Assembly (NCBI GenBank): GCA_009993955.1
Contig: JAACSL010000011.1
Location: 56,882 to 120,881 of the forward strand
Source of the DNA: Paraglaciecola sp.
GTDB lineage: Bacteria > Pseudomonadota > Gammaproteobacteria > Enterobacterales > Alteromonadaceae
Direction of reading: 5' to 3'
DNA: 64,000 bases
Shown here: in pieces, positions 1 through 7,757 of the stretch
How positions within the stretch are numbered: position 1 is the first letter of the stretch
Layout: every line of letters begins with the position of its first letter
Made by a program: the position numbers and the translations under genes
Notes under the pieces: model-generated
What the model was told of the DNA's origin: nothing
Seen by the model: the letters and a program-made list of their open reading frames with translations, nothing else
Database searches by the model: none

Positions 1-1
1 A

Positions 2-424
2 TATGATCGAAACCCACTGCTACGTGGCTCAGTGAGTGGTAGCGCAGGTGGTAAGGCGGTGGCACCTTTGCTGGGTAATATTAGTGATTACGATGGTGGT
101 GCTTCAGAACTAATGGTGGGCCCTTTAAGCTATTTTTTACTGTATGACGATCATATGCTGGGCTACCGTTTTTTACCCCTTTCAGAGGATGAATGTGTCT
201 GCGATGTCTCGTGGTTTGTGCATGAAAAAGCACTAGCAGGCAAAGACTACCAACTTGATCAACTCACTTGGTTGTGGGATGTGACTACCCAAGCCGACAA
301 AAAAATCATCATGAATAATCAACAAGGGGTAGATTCTCGCTATTATCAAAGCGGCCCCTTGTCAGCGATGGAACACTTTCAGCAACATTTTTTACGCTGG
401 TATTTGCAGGCTTTGACGCGCTAA
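2..424 (+). CDS. Rieske-type ring-hydroxylating oxygenase alpha subunit, C-terminal part (5' truncated by window)
   Basis: The reading frame is open from base 2 with no credible start, so the gene begins outside the window; the GTG at 32 is internal. About 140 residues remain. They look like the C-terminal catalytic domain of aromatic ring-hydroxylating / GbcA-like Rieske oxygenases: a beta-rich stretch (GPLSYFLLYDDHMLGYRFLP), then WLWDVTTQADKKIIMNNQQG and the closing helix EHFQQHFLRWYLQAL. The N-terminal [2Fe-2S] domain and the iron ligands are not visible. It converges with a BetI-like TetR gene with only one base between the two stops. A role in quaternary-amine or aromatic oxidation is possible, but the substrate cannot be read here. 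Confidence 0.7.
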   Translation, partial: YDRNPLLRGSVSGSAGGKAVAPLLGNISDYDGGASELMVGPLSYFLLYDDHMLGYRFLPLSEDECVCDVSWFVHEKALAGKDYQLDQLTWLWDVTTQADKKIIMNNQQGVDSRYYQSGPLSAMEHFQQHFLRWYLQALTR

Positions 425-425
425 T

Positions 426-1103
426 TTAGAGTCTACAGGCTGCATCAACCCATTGTTCACACAAGCTAATTGCCTCGTCGGCATTAAAGGTATCGCTGGC
501 TAAACACCATTCTAGCCACAAGCCGTCGATGATGGCCGTGAGTCCGATGGCTGCCAGACGCGGTGACGGCCTAACTGCTTGTTGTAGGTTAAGTTGAGCA
601 AAACTTTGTTCAAGATATACACGAAACGCTTGATTGGAAGCATCGTGGGCGGCTTTAATGGGCGGGGCACTGTCGATCATGCTCCAGAATACTACCCACG
701 CCCGTAATATTTTGCGTTGTAATACCGCATCACTGAAGGTCTGTTGAATAAACAAAGATAATTGTTGGCGACTATCGATATTGCAACCATTGTTGTGACC
801 CCCAATATCGCTGCTTTGCGATTTCTCAATGGCTTGGTCTAACAAACTGTAGGCCAAGTGCAAATACGCCGCGGCCAGAAGCTCGTTGAAGGTACCAAAG
901 TGATAGTGTATCAGTCCTACGGCGCAGCCCGCCCGCTCGCAAATCTTGCGTACTGAACAGCCGGCTAAACCTTCCTCCATTAAAGCCTCAAGGCATGCTT
1001 GGATTAGCTTGTATTGAATCTTGCTGTAACTTGGTCGTCTTTGGGGGGCGGTCAAATTTGCCTCATCTACCATGCCCTGATCTACCAAGAATAGTCCACC
1101 CAT
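426..1103 (-). CDS. TetR/AcrR family transcriptional regulator, BetI-like
   Basis: A 225-residue protein. An N-terminal TetR helix-turn-helix lies at about residues 30-75, with the pattern ACLEALMEEGLAGCSVRKI followed by CAVGLIHYHFG. The C-terminal domain ends DGLWLEWCLASDTFNADEAI, resembling BetI-type (TetR_C_6) ligand-binding domains. The first 25 residues precede the usual TetR start, so a shorter start such as the Met at residue 12 is possible. The gene is convergent with the Rieske oxygenase and is followed on the same strand by the cytochrome-rhodanese gene 14 bp upstream of its start, so the two may be cotranscribed. The ligand is unknown. Confidence 0.8.
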   Translation of the reverse strand: MGGLFLVDQGMVDEANLTAPQRRPSYSKIQYKLIQACLEALMEEGLAGCSVRKICERAGCAVGLIHYHFGTFNELLAAAYLHLAYSLLDQAIEKSQSSDIGGHNNGCNIDSRQQLSLFIQQTFSDAVLQRKILRAWVVFWSMIDSAPPIKAAHDASNQAFRVYLEQSFAQLNLQQAVRPSPRLAAIGLTAIIDGLWLEWCLASDTFNADEAISLCEQWVDAACRL

Positions 1104-1117
1104 CTAGACATCGCGTT

Positions 1118-2230
1118 TTAGTGGGCCTGTTCTGCTTCACTGGCCTCTAAGCCTTCCGCTCGTACCACCGGATAACCAAAGTTCATCCAACCAAAGATGC
1201 CTTCATACAGCACAGCGGTGTGGTTGAATCCAAGCTCAGCCAATTGCTCAGTTACATACTCGGCAGCAGCCCTTGGGCAGGAACAATAAGCGACAATTTG
1301 CACATCTTTGGGCAATTCACCCATGCGTGTTTGCAGGTCTGAGTAATAAGGGAAGGGTACGGAGCCCTCTAAATGGGCGCGTTGCCAAACGGATGTAACA
1401 CGTGTATCCAACAACACTAAGCGTTTTTTGCTTTGCATCGCCGCATACAAGTCAGCAGATGAGACAAATTTGCCGTCCTCAAGAGTAAAGGCCGGATCTT
1501 CACCCTGCGGGTTGATCACGTACTCTTCAGGTGTTGGCAAGGCGCGCAGTTGGACTTGGGTAATCTTTGCGTCCTTGGCTTTGCTACGGATAAACGCGGT
1601 GACATTGTCTATTTCAACGGAGGATAGTTTATCCAAAAATGACACCATCGGCGTACCATCTCGGCCCTTTTCTATGGCATAACGAATGAATTCATCTTTG
1701 TTGTGCGCCAAAAATGATTGATTAGCCAAGGCGGGTGCAGTGATACCTTCGCCATTTTTACCATGGCAGGTAACACAGTGTTGCTGGAAAACTTTTTCTC
1801 CTTGAGCAATATCACCAAGCACTGGGTTCTCAGTTAGCTTTATGCGTTGTGCTCCCGATTGCCAATATAACCAATAGGTCAAATCCCACGTCTCATCCAA
1901 GGTCATGGGCCCACCCACTTCATCTAAGTAACCCCCCATAGCCGTGCCTTGGCGACCATAAGACATCGGTCGCAAAATAGAGTGGGGCGCACCTGATTCA
2001 AACAAACTCTTGCTGCGTAGTGACGGGGCGTGATCATTTTTATGCCCTTCACGATTTTCACCGTGGCACAACGCACAATATTTCTGGTAATTCCTGGCAG
2101 CGCGGGCTGTTTGTTCTGAGGTGAGTTCGCGTGGGTCGGCATCTTTTTCATAAACTCGTTCGGCAAACGCCAAGGAAGTCGAGCCAACAAAAACACTGAT
2201 CAACAAGATAATTACATAAGGGTAAGTCAC
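1118..2230 (-). CDS. Periplasmic diheme cytochrome c fused to a rhodanese domain
   Basis: A 370-residue secreted protein with a signal peptide ending near AFA at residues 21-23. Two class I cytochrome c domains follow, with haem motifs C52-A-L-C55-H56 and C152-V-T-C155-H156 and likely axial methionines near M99 and M195. A C-terminal rhodanese domain (about 265-360) carries the loop YCSCPRAA with candidate catalytic cysteines C316 and C318. Rhodaneses move sulfane sulfur and cytochromes move electrons, so one periplasmic polypeptide may couple the two. It lies near sqr, pdo and a FisR-like regulator, which supports a sulfur-oxidation role (inference). A weak sigma-54-like element lies 70 bp upstream of the ATG. 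Confidence 0.85.
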   Translation of the reverse strand: MTYPYVIILLISVFVGSTSLAFAERVYEKDADPRELTSEQTARAARNYQKYCALCHGENREGHKNDHAPSLRSKSLFESGAPHSILRPMSYGRQGTAMGGYLDEVGGPMTLDETWDLTYWLYWQSGAQRIKLTENPVLGDIAQGEKVFQQHCVTCHGKNGEGITAPALANQSFLAHNKDEFIRYAIEKGRDGTPMVSFLDKLSSVEIDNVTAFIRSKAKDAKITQVQLRALPTPEEYVINPQGEDPAFTLEDGKFVSSADLYAAMQSKKRLVLLDTRVTSVWQRAHLEGSVPFPYYSDLQTRMGELPKDVQIVAYCSCPRAAAEYVTEQLAELGFNHTAVLYEGIFGWMNFGYPVVRAEGLEASEAEQAH

Positions 2231-2300
2231 TGCAGCATCTCCATGTGAACCAAGCTCAGCACTAAATTAAGTGGCTATTAAACGCGCGAATGACAGCGGA

Positions 2301-2316
2301 TGCAAACTAATCACCA
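2301..2316 (-). promoter_or_regulatory. Candidate sigma-54 promoter for the cytochrome-rhodanese gene
   Basis: On the minus strand the element reads TGGTGATTAGTTTGCA: GG, ten bases, GC, with a perfect TTGCA -12 part but only TGG of the -24 part. Predicted transcription would begin about 60 bases before the ATG at 2230. GG-N10-GC is common by chance, so the weight comes from the FisR-like activator and better sites nearby. Confidence 0.35.
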
Positions 2317-2379
2317 CCACCCGATAGATGTACGTTGTGGCAAAGTGAAAAAGCCTAGCGGTGGAGAAACAGGCACTGA

Positions 2380-3357
2380 CTAGAAGCTAAAGCGCTGTTT
2401 AATACCAAGCTGGAAACGAGTGTTGTGTTCGTATACCTCAAATTTTGTAAACCAAGCCAAATTTGCAGACTCGGCCAGCTTACCATCAAATTCTAAGGCT
2501 AAGCCGTGACCTGTGGCGAGGAAGTCTTCGGTGAGTTCGGCTCGCGGCCCAAAAGCCTCATCTACATAACTGTAGTAAGCAAAAAAGCCAATTGTTTGTG
2601 AAAACAATGACAGTTGTCGTTCGGTGCTGATGATCACTTTGAGTTTGTCGTCGTCTAATTTATCGATAACTTCAAAGGCGTAGTGATGGTTTTCATCTCG
2701 GGTATAGCGTAATTCTGCTCGAGCAAAATTTGCACCTAACATGCGTTCTAGACTTAATTCGTAATTGAATGCTTGCTGCTTAGCGCTAGAAAACTCTAGT
2801 TCGACGTAATCTAATTCATTCGGTAGGTTGAGGGCATGGGCCGCTTGCGTATTGTTAAGTTGCCCTACTACCCATTCGAGTTTGCTATTCGCCAACAATG
2901 CCACATGGCGTACACCAGCAATCCAACCATCTTTGGCTAAACCTGTTGAGGATACACGGCCTTTAAAAGTTGGAATAATACCCAGTTCTGTGCTTGAGCT
3001 TTCGCCACTGTGTCTGACAAACAAACGACGTATGTACAAGTAATCGCTGTTGCCATCAAACAGCGTATTGTGGCTTGAGGAAAACGCATCCCCTGTCGCC
3101 ACAAAGGCATGCATTGACCAATTAGGAAGGCGAGTGAAATCAAGCTGCGGAGAAAATCTTAAACGATATTGATAGCGATCATCGCGATTTGAACGATCAT
3201 CAAAACGTACTTCACTCTCTATGTTTGCGGTGATTTCTGCGGCTAGTGTGCTGAATGCGCCTAACACGGTGACAGCCAGCAACGTTGTCGCCCTAAGCAG
3301 CGAGAACAGCGTTGTGCGTAACGTAAAGCGACTACAATTCATCAAGTTACAAACCAT
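2380..3357 (-). CDS. Predicted outer-membrane beta-barrel protein
   Basis: A 325-residue protein with an N-terminal hydrophobic export signal, cleavage probably near TLAAE (about residue 40). A Met at residue 6 is an alternative start. The mature part is made of alternating amphipathic strands rich in aromatic and charged residues and ends in Phe (LGIKQRFSF), the classic C-terminal signature of outer-membrane barrels. I do not recognise a specific porin family. It follows the MauE-like gene by 84 bp on the same strand and may be the last gene of the pdo operon; no terminator is evident between them. A link to the import or export of sulfur compounds is only suggested by position. Confidence 0.6.
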   Translation of the reverse strand: MVCNLMNCSRFTLRTTLFSLLRATTLLAVTVLGAFSTLAAEITANIESEVRFDDRSNRDDRYQYRLRFSPQLDFTRLPNWSMHAFVATGDAFSSSHNTLFDGNSDYLYIRRLFVRHSGESSSTELGIIPTFKGRVSSTGLAKDGWIAGVRHVALLANSKLEWVVGQLNNTQAAHALNLPNELDYVELEFSSAKQQAFNYELSLERMLGANFARAELRYTRDENHHYAFEVIDKLDDDKLKVIISTERQLSLFSQTIGFFAYYSYVDEAFGPRAELTEDFLATGHGLALEFDGKLAESANLAWFTKFEVYEHNTRFQLGIKQRFSF

Positions 3358-3441
3358 AGATTAACAATCGACACCCACTATACGGATCAGTTTATACTTG
3401 GAACAGAAATATTGGCATCCTAGGCCTCCTTCTGCCTCAAT

Positions 3442-3789
3442 TTAGACGGTATGCAGGTAAATCATTAGCCCTGCGCCAGCCAGCATAAATACGTTCTCGG
3501 TAAGCGACACAAAACCCAGCGGCACCTGGCTATCGCCTCCTACACAGGCACATTTAAGTGATCGTTTATCAATATATACCGCTTTCACCACTGACACTGC
3601 CCCGACTGACCCAATAAATAACGATACAGGGGCTACCCACCAAACAGGTAAAGCAGCAACCATACCGAGGCCGGCATAAGCTTCTAAAAATGGATATAAA
3701 GTGGCATAAGGCAAATAGCGCATCGCCACTAAGTCATAGTGTGTTTTCAAGTTTTGCTTAGCAACTATCCCGTCGGTAATAAAATTCAT
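3442..3789 (-). CDS. Short MauE/DoxX-like redox-associated membrane protein
   Basis: Starting at the internal ATG gives 115 residues. The reading frame extends upstream to a GTG at 3870, but that part overlaps the DUF442 gene and has no membrane segment. MauE-like features are THYDLVAMRYLPYATLYPF followed by two or three hydrophobic segments, and KCACVG before the last helix. From memory, family members of about 140-160 residues have one or two more N-terminal helices before the YDL motif; they are missing here, so the gene may be N-terminally truncated or use a fused or frameshifted start. MauE homologues help deliver disulfides or electrons to thiol proteins. It lies 16 bp after the DUF442 gene in the pdo operon. 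Confidence 0.6.
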   Translation of the reverse strand: MNFITDGIVAKQNLKTHYDLVAMRYLPYATLYPFLEAYAGLGMVAALPVWWVAPVSLFIGSVGAVSVVKAVYIDKRSLKCACVGGDSQVPLGFVSLTENVFMLAGAGLMIYLHTV

Positions 3790-3805
3790 GCTCACCGCAA
3801 TAACG

Positions 3806-4255
3806 TTAACGTTTTTGGAAGGTGTACCTGTTGTTATGCGCTGCATCCTGCAATTGCTGAACGATGGCACCTATGTCAACGCCAGCTGCAGCGTAGATGT
3901 CGATGATAGCTTGTGGCGATCTGTAACTTGCCTGGGCAAGTGCCCATAAATGCGCTACACGTTTTCCGCTTCGGCAAAACGCATGCACTTTGAGCGTTGG
4001 CTTGGTGATTGTCTCGCTAAAACGCTGGATAGCTTGAGATGGATAGACAAGTGATTTGACTGGAACTTTGACATATTTCATACCCAACGCTTCAACTTCA
4101 TTCTGATACTGCCGTGAGCTGATTTGTTTTGCATCTTCGCCGTCGAAACGCGAATTAATAATAACATCCACGCCCTGCTGCTGTAGCTCAGCTAATTCAG
4201 CAAAGGTTAACGCGCCAGATATTGAAAAGTTGTCATTTATTTTGGTGTAATTCAT
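3806..4255 (-). CDS. DUF442 (TIGR01244) phosphatase-like / beta-lactamase-hydrolase-like protein
   Basis: The start at 4255 (149 residues) is preferred over one seven codons upstream because AGGA lies six bases before this ATG. The sequence shows the protein-tyrosine-phosphatase-like fold of the DUF442 family: FSISGALTFAELAELQQQGVDVIINSR, then the P-loop HAFCRSGKR with the nucleophile C94 and R99. In many proteobacteria this domain is fused to, or encoded next to, an ETHE1-like metallo-beta-lactamase and a TauE permease, exactly as here. It may handle persulfidated substrates rather than phosphotyrosine; the true substrate is not settled. Confidence 0.8.
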   Translation of the reverse strand: MNYTKINDNFSISGALTFAELAELQQQGVDVIINSRFDGEDAKQISSRQYQNEVEALGMKYVKVPVKSLVYPSQAIQRFSETITKPTLKVHAFCRSGKRVAHLWALAQASYRSPQAIIDIYAAAGVDIGAIVQQLQDAAHNNRYTFQKR

Positions 4256-4285
4256 TGTCTTTCCTGCCCAATACAATGTTGAAAA

Positions 4286-5056
4286 TCAACTTAGCCAAAG
4301 TGCATAAATAGAATGGCCTAAAATAAATAATCCCAGGGCAATTAACAGCAGTGCAAAGAGCTGTTTGATGCGTTTTTGTGGAATACGACTACTGAGTTTT
4401 GAACCTACAATGACACCCGCGCAACCGAGCAAAATCATGCTCAAAACCACGGGCCAATTGATGGTTATCTGTGCTTGGTTCAAGAGATAAAGATATTTAA
4501 AAAAACCAGTAAATGACTGCAAAGCAATAATGACTAAACTGGTGGCAGTGGCCTGCTGTAAACTAAGGCGCGCTAATAAAAATAGTGCTGGCACTATTAG
4601 GAATCCCCCGCCAACCCCAACAAAACCGGCTAACACACCAACAGCCACCCCAACTAAACTGATACTCAATAGTTGCACTGAGGCTACGGGTTGCGCATTA
4701 GCAATAGGGCTTTTCAGCATCATTCTGCTCGACACCAACATCACAACTGAAAACGTCAGAACTTGTACCAAACCAGATACAAACTGGGCGCTCCAAGCGC
4801 CAATATAAGTACCAAGCATGCTGGGCACACCAAACCATATAATGTAGCGCAGATTGATGAGTTTAGATTTTGCCAACAGTAAACTCCCCACACTGGCAAT
4901 ACTGCCAACCACTAACAGCGATTCTGCTATGGCCAATTTTTCGGGTTCACCTACCACATACAACAATAAAGGCATGGTAATAATCGACCCACCCGAGCCG
5001 AGCAAACCTAAACTCAGACCAATAATAATGGCACCCAAAAACACTAGAATATTCAC
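4286..5056 (-). CDS. TauE/SafE (TSUP) family sulfite/sulfonate exporter-like permease
   Basis: A 256-residue integral membrane protein with about eight hydrophobic segments and the two pseudo-repeat motifs of the family: GLSLGLLGSGGSIITMPLLL near the N-terminus and GVLAGFVGVGGGFLIVPALF in the middle. TSUP proteins move sulfite, sulfonates or thiosulfate across the inner membrane. It lies 12 bp downstream of the persulfide dioxygenase gene, whose product is sulfite, so sulfite export is the natural inference. The family's substrate range is wide and cannot be fixed from sequence. Confidence 0.85.
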   Translation of the reverse strand: MNILVFLGAIIIGLSLGLLGSGGSIITMPLLLYVVGEPEKLAIAESLLVVGSIASVGSLLLAKSKLINLRYIIWFGVPSMLGTYIGAWSAQFVSGLVQVLTFSVVMLVSSRMMLKSPIANAQPVASVQLLSISLVGVAVGVLAGFVGVGGGFLIVPALFLLARLSLQQATATSLVIIALQSFTGFFKYLYLLNQAQITINWPVVLSMILLGCAGVIVGSKLSSRIPQKRIKQLFALLLIALGLFILGHSIYALWLS

Positions 5057-5068
5057 AGAGTTATCTCG

Positions 5069-5935
5069 CTACAGCAGATTAAGGGGGATTTTTAAATAGC
5101 GTTGTCCATTAGCCTCGGTGGGAGGAAATTCACCACCTCGAATATTAATTTGAATCGCTGGAAGCAATAACTTTGGTACATCTAGGCCCGCATCTCTGGC
5201 TTCGCGCATGGTGACAAAATCTTGCTCGCTGACGCCTTCATGGACATGAATATTGTGGTGTTTTTGCTCAAGCACTGAGGTTTCCCACGCAAACTCACTA
5301 CGTCCCTCGGGCAAATAATCGTGACACACAAAAATGCGCGTATTGTCAGGCAGTGCTAACAACTTTTGAATTGATTGATAAAGTCGATTGGCGCTGCCAC
5401 TGGGGAAGTCAGTTCGGGCGGTGCCATAGTCGGGCATAAATAGTGTATCACCAACAAACACCGCATCTTCGATAAGATAAGAGACACAAGCCGGGGTATG
5501 TCCTGGTGTATGCATTACCCGCACATCTAAATGACCTAAACGAAATTTTTCGTCATCACTAAACAGCTGATCAAATTGATGCCCATCGGCGATAAACTCA
5601 TCTTGCAGATTAAACAATTGTTTAAACGTCGATTGCACACGCACAATATGTTCACCGATACCAATAGTACCGCCCAATTTTGCTTTTAAATAAGGTGCAG
5701 CCGTTAGATGATCCGCATGAGCGTGCGTTTCCAGTATCCATTCCACTTTATAACCAAATTTGTCAATGTGATTGACAATTTTGTCAGCAGATGTAGTTGA
5801 GGTTCGACCTGAGTTTGCTTGGTAATCAAGCACAGGATCGATGATGGCACAAAGCTTAGAAGCCACGTCTATAGCGAGATAGGTGACGGTATTGGTCGCA
5901 TTATCAAAAAAAGATTCTACCTTAATTTTGCTCAT
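5069..5935 (-). CDS. pdo: ETHE1-like persulfide dioxygenase (metallo-beta-lactamase fold)
   Basis: The start at 5935 (288 residues) is chosen over an ATG eight codons upstream because GGAG lies eight bases before it. The metal-binding motif is THAHADH at H71-x-H73-x-D75-H76, followed by HTPGHTPACVSY and FVGDTLFMPDYGTARTDFP, which is typical of ETHE1/Blh-type persulfide dioxygenases rather than lactamases. These mononuclear iron enzymes oxidise glutathione persulfide to sulfite and glutathione. It is the first gene of pdo-tauE-DUF442-mauE and is preceded by the best sigma-54 promoter match in the window. With sqr and the FisR-like regulator it makes a sulfide detoxification pathway. Confidence 0.85.
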   Translation of the reverse strand: MSKIKVESFFDNATNTVTYLAIDVASKLCAIIDPVLDYQANSGRTSTTSADKIVNHIDKFGYKVEWILETHAHADHLTAAPYLKAKLGGTIGIGEHIVRVQSTFKQLFNLQDEFIADGHQFDQLFSDDEKFRLGHLDVRVMHTPGHTPACVSYLIEDAVFVGDTLFMPDYGTARTDFPSGSANRLYQSIQKLLALPDNTRIFVCHDYLPEGRSEFAWETSVLEQKHHNIHVHEGVSEQDFVTMREARDAGLDVPKLLLPAIQINIRGGEFPPTEANGQRYLKIPLNLL

Positions 5936-5984
5936 AATAGGGTCTCCGGTAGCAAGCATGTATTCTCGATTTGTTAGTCACTAC

Positions 5985-6000
5985 GCAAGTAGCTTGCCAA
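5985..6000 (-). promoter_or_regulatory. Sigma-54 (-24/-12) promoter of the pdo operon
   Basis: On the minus strand this reads TTGGCAAGCTACTTGC. GG and GC are separated by exactly ten bases, with TTGGCA at -24 and TTGC at -12, very close to the consensus TTGGCACG-N4-TTGC. Transcription would start near 5973, leaving a leader of about 38 bases before the ATG at 5935. It sits directly after the cydC stop codon. The likely activator is the FisR-like protein encoded at 13716-15023. Confidence 0.65.
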
Positions 6001-6008
6001 GTGTAGGA

Positions 6009-7757
6009 TTACAAAATTAGCGTAGTTGAATCGCGATTGGGATTAGCTGTGTATTGCCAAAACGCGGGTTTTTCATGCATCAGTAAAACCACACATTTGT
6101 CTTGTAACCAAGGGCTTAAGTTTGTCCATATCGTGGCGGCCATGTTGCTATCAACACCATTAAAGGGTTCATCCAAAAGCAAAAATTGCGGGGATTTTAA
6201 TACGAGTCTGGCTAAACAAATTCGACGGGCTTGACCACCTGATAATTGATTACCCGTATCACCCAGCCAGGTATCGAGTTGTTGCGGAAGCGATCTTACC
6301 CACTCACTTAATGCAACTTTATCTAAGGCGGCAAAGATCTCAGCGCTGCTTAAATTGGGCATGCCTAAGGTGAGATTGGCATACAAAGTATCAGCTAAAA
6401 TAGTATTTTGTTGACTCAAATAACCTATCTGATTTTGCCAGTGGGCAATATTGGTGTGCGTAAGCATTTGTTCGTTAAGTAAAATTGTGCACTGAGCTTG
6501 GCTAAAACGTAGCACATTGGCTTGCCCACTGAGCAACTCACTTAATGTGGATTTCCCCCTGCCCGACTTTCCGAGTACTAACAGTTTGTCATTAAGCCCT
6601 AAGTTAATATCGATTACGCTTTCACAACTAGCCGGTATATAAGGGTGTTTTGACAGGTGCATTGCAAAGGAACGGATACAGGAGAAGCCAGCTTCTTCGT
6701 TTGTCGGTGTTGAACTAGCTGGCTGATCTTGTGCTGCCAGCCTGTGATCATTACTGGATAATTGTGCCAGCGGTTGCAAACGCTGCGCTGCATAGGTGGT
6801 TTTACCCCATTGACTAAACTGACTAGGTAAGTTTTGCAGGAGTTCGATGACACCAATACAAGCCAGTATGATTAAAACGGCCATTGGACCACTGAAATAA
6901 TCCTGCTGAAATCCATAAAACGCCATAAGGCAAAAGAAAATCAGGGCGATGCTAAGCACTACGCTATGCAATAGCTGACAATGCTCCAAGCGTCGCTTAA
7001 GTCGATTTTGTAACTCACCAAATTGCGCGATGGTTTGCAGCAAATGCTGCTGATGTTGCTGATTAGCAGCCATTGATTTTAGCACCAACTGCCCTTGTAA
7101 ATGTTCGATGGCTTGGCTACGCGCATGATTCAGTAATTGTGCCGTTTGATAACTGTCTGACTGGCCAACTTTTATATTTAACAGGCTACTTACTGCACAA
7201 ATCAACACCAATAACACCACAAAATACAGCGCGAATGCTGGCCAAAAGAAACTTAAAAATAGCCCAATCAACAAGGTAACCACCATTCCCACGGCGGGAG
7301 GTATCAGCATATTCAGCAAAATATTATCTAAGCTATCTAAGTCTGCGGTGAGTCGACTCAACCATTCACTGTTTTGGGTTTGCTTGATGTCGTTGTTCGG
7401 CAGACTGATAAGCCCTGCAAAAAGCTGCTGACGAATGCTGGCGATAAGCGTTAATACCGCATTGTGGTTATACAAACGTTCAGCATAACGTCCAACCGTG
7501 CGCGACAAGGCAAAAAAACGAATGCCTGACCCGGGCAGATAAATGTCCAGTTTTGCAACAAGGCCAAGGGCTATAGCGAGCCCAGTGACGGCCGACGCAG
7601 TGATAAACCAACCCGATAACATCAGCAAGGCAATACCACTAACCGCCGTCAAACCTGCTAATAAAATTCCGAAAAAAATCGTTTTGGGTTCCCAACGCAG
7701 AATGCGCAACATCCAATATTTCAAGCTTTGTTTTTGCTCAGCCGTCATGTTTAACAT
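6009..7757 (-). CDS. cydC: Thiol reductant ABC exporter subunit CydC
   Basis: A 582-residue half-transporter: six N-terminal membrane helices (about 1-320), then an ABC domain with Walker A GKSGRGKST near residue 395, signature LSGGQ near 505 and Walker B FLLLDEP. CydDC exports cysteine and glutathione to the periplasm and is needed to assemble bd-type oxidases. The start overlaps the end of cydD by 20 bp, showing translational coupling. E. coli keeps cydDC apart from cydAB; here all four form one operon, cydA-cydB-cydD-cydC. Confidence 0.93.
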   Translation of the reverse strand: MLNMTAEQKQSLKYWMLRILRWEPKTIFFGILLAGLTAVSGIALLMLSGWFITASAVTGLAIALGLVAKLDIYLPGSGIRFFALSRTVGRYAERLYNHNAVLTLIASIRQQLFAGLISLPNNDIKQTQNSEWLSRLTADLDSLDNILLNMLIPPAVGMVVTLLIGLFLSFFWPAFALYFVVLLVLICAVSSLLNIKVGQSDSYQTAQLLNHARSQAIEHLQGQLVLKSMAANQQHQQHLLQTIAQFGELQNRLKRRLEHCQLLHSVVLSIALIFFCLMAFYGFQQDYFSGPMAVLIILACIGVIELLQNLPSQFSQWGKTTYAAQRLQPLAQLSSNDHRLAAQDQPASSTPTNEEAGFSCIRSFAMHLSKHPYIPASCESVIDINLGLNDKLLVLGKSGRGKSTLSELLSGQANVLRFSQAQCTILLNEQMLTHTNIAHWQNQIGYLSQQNTILADTLYANLTLGMPNLSSAEIFAALDKVALSEWVRSLPQQLDTWLGDTGNQLSGGQARRICLARLVLKSPQFLLLDEPFNGVDSNMAATIWTNLSPWLQDKCVVLLMHEKPAFWQYTANPNRDSTTLIL

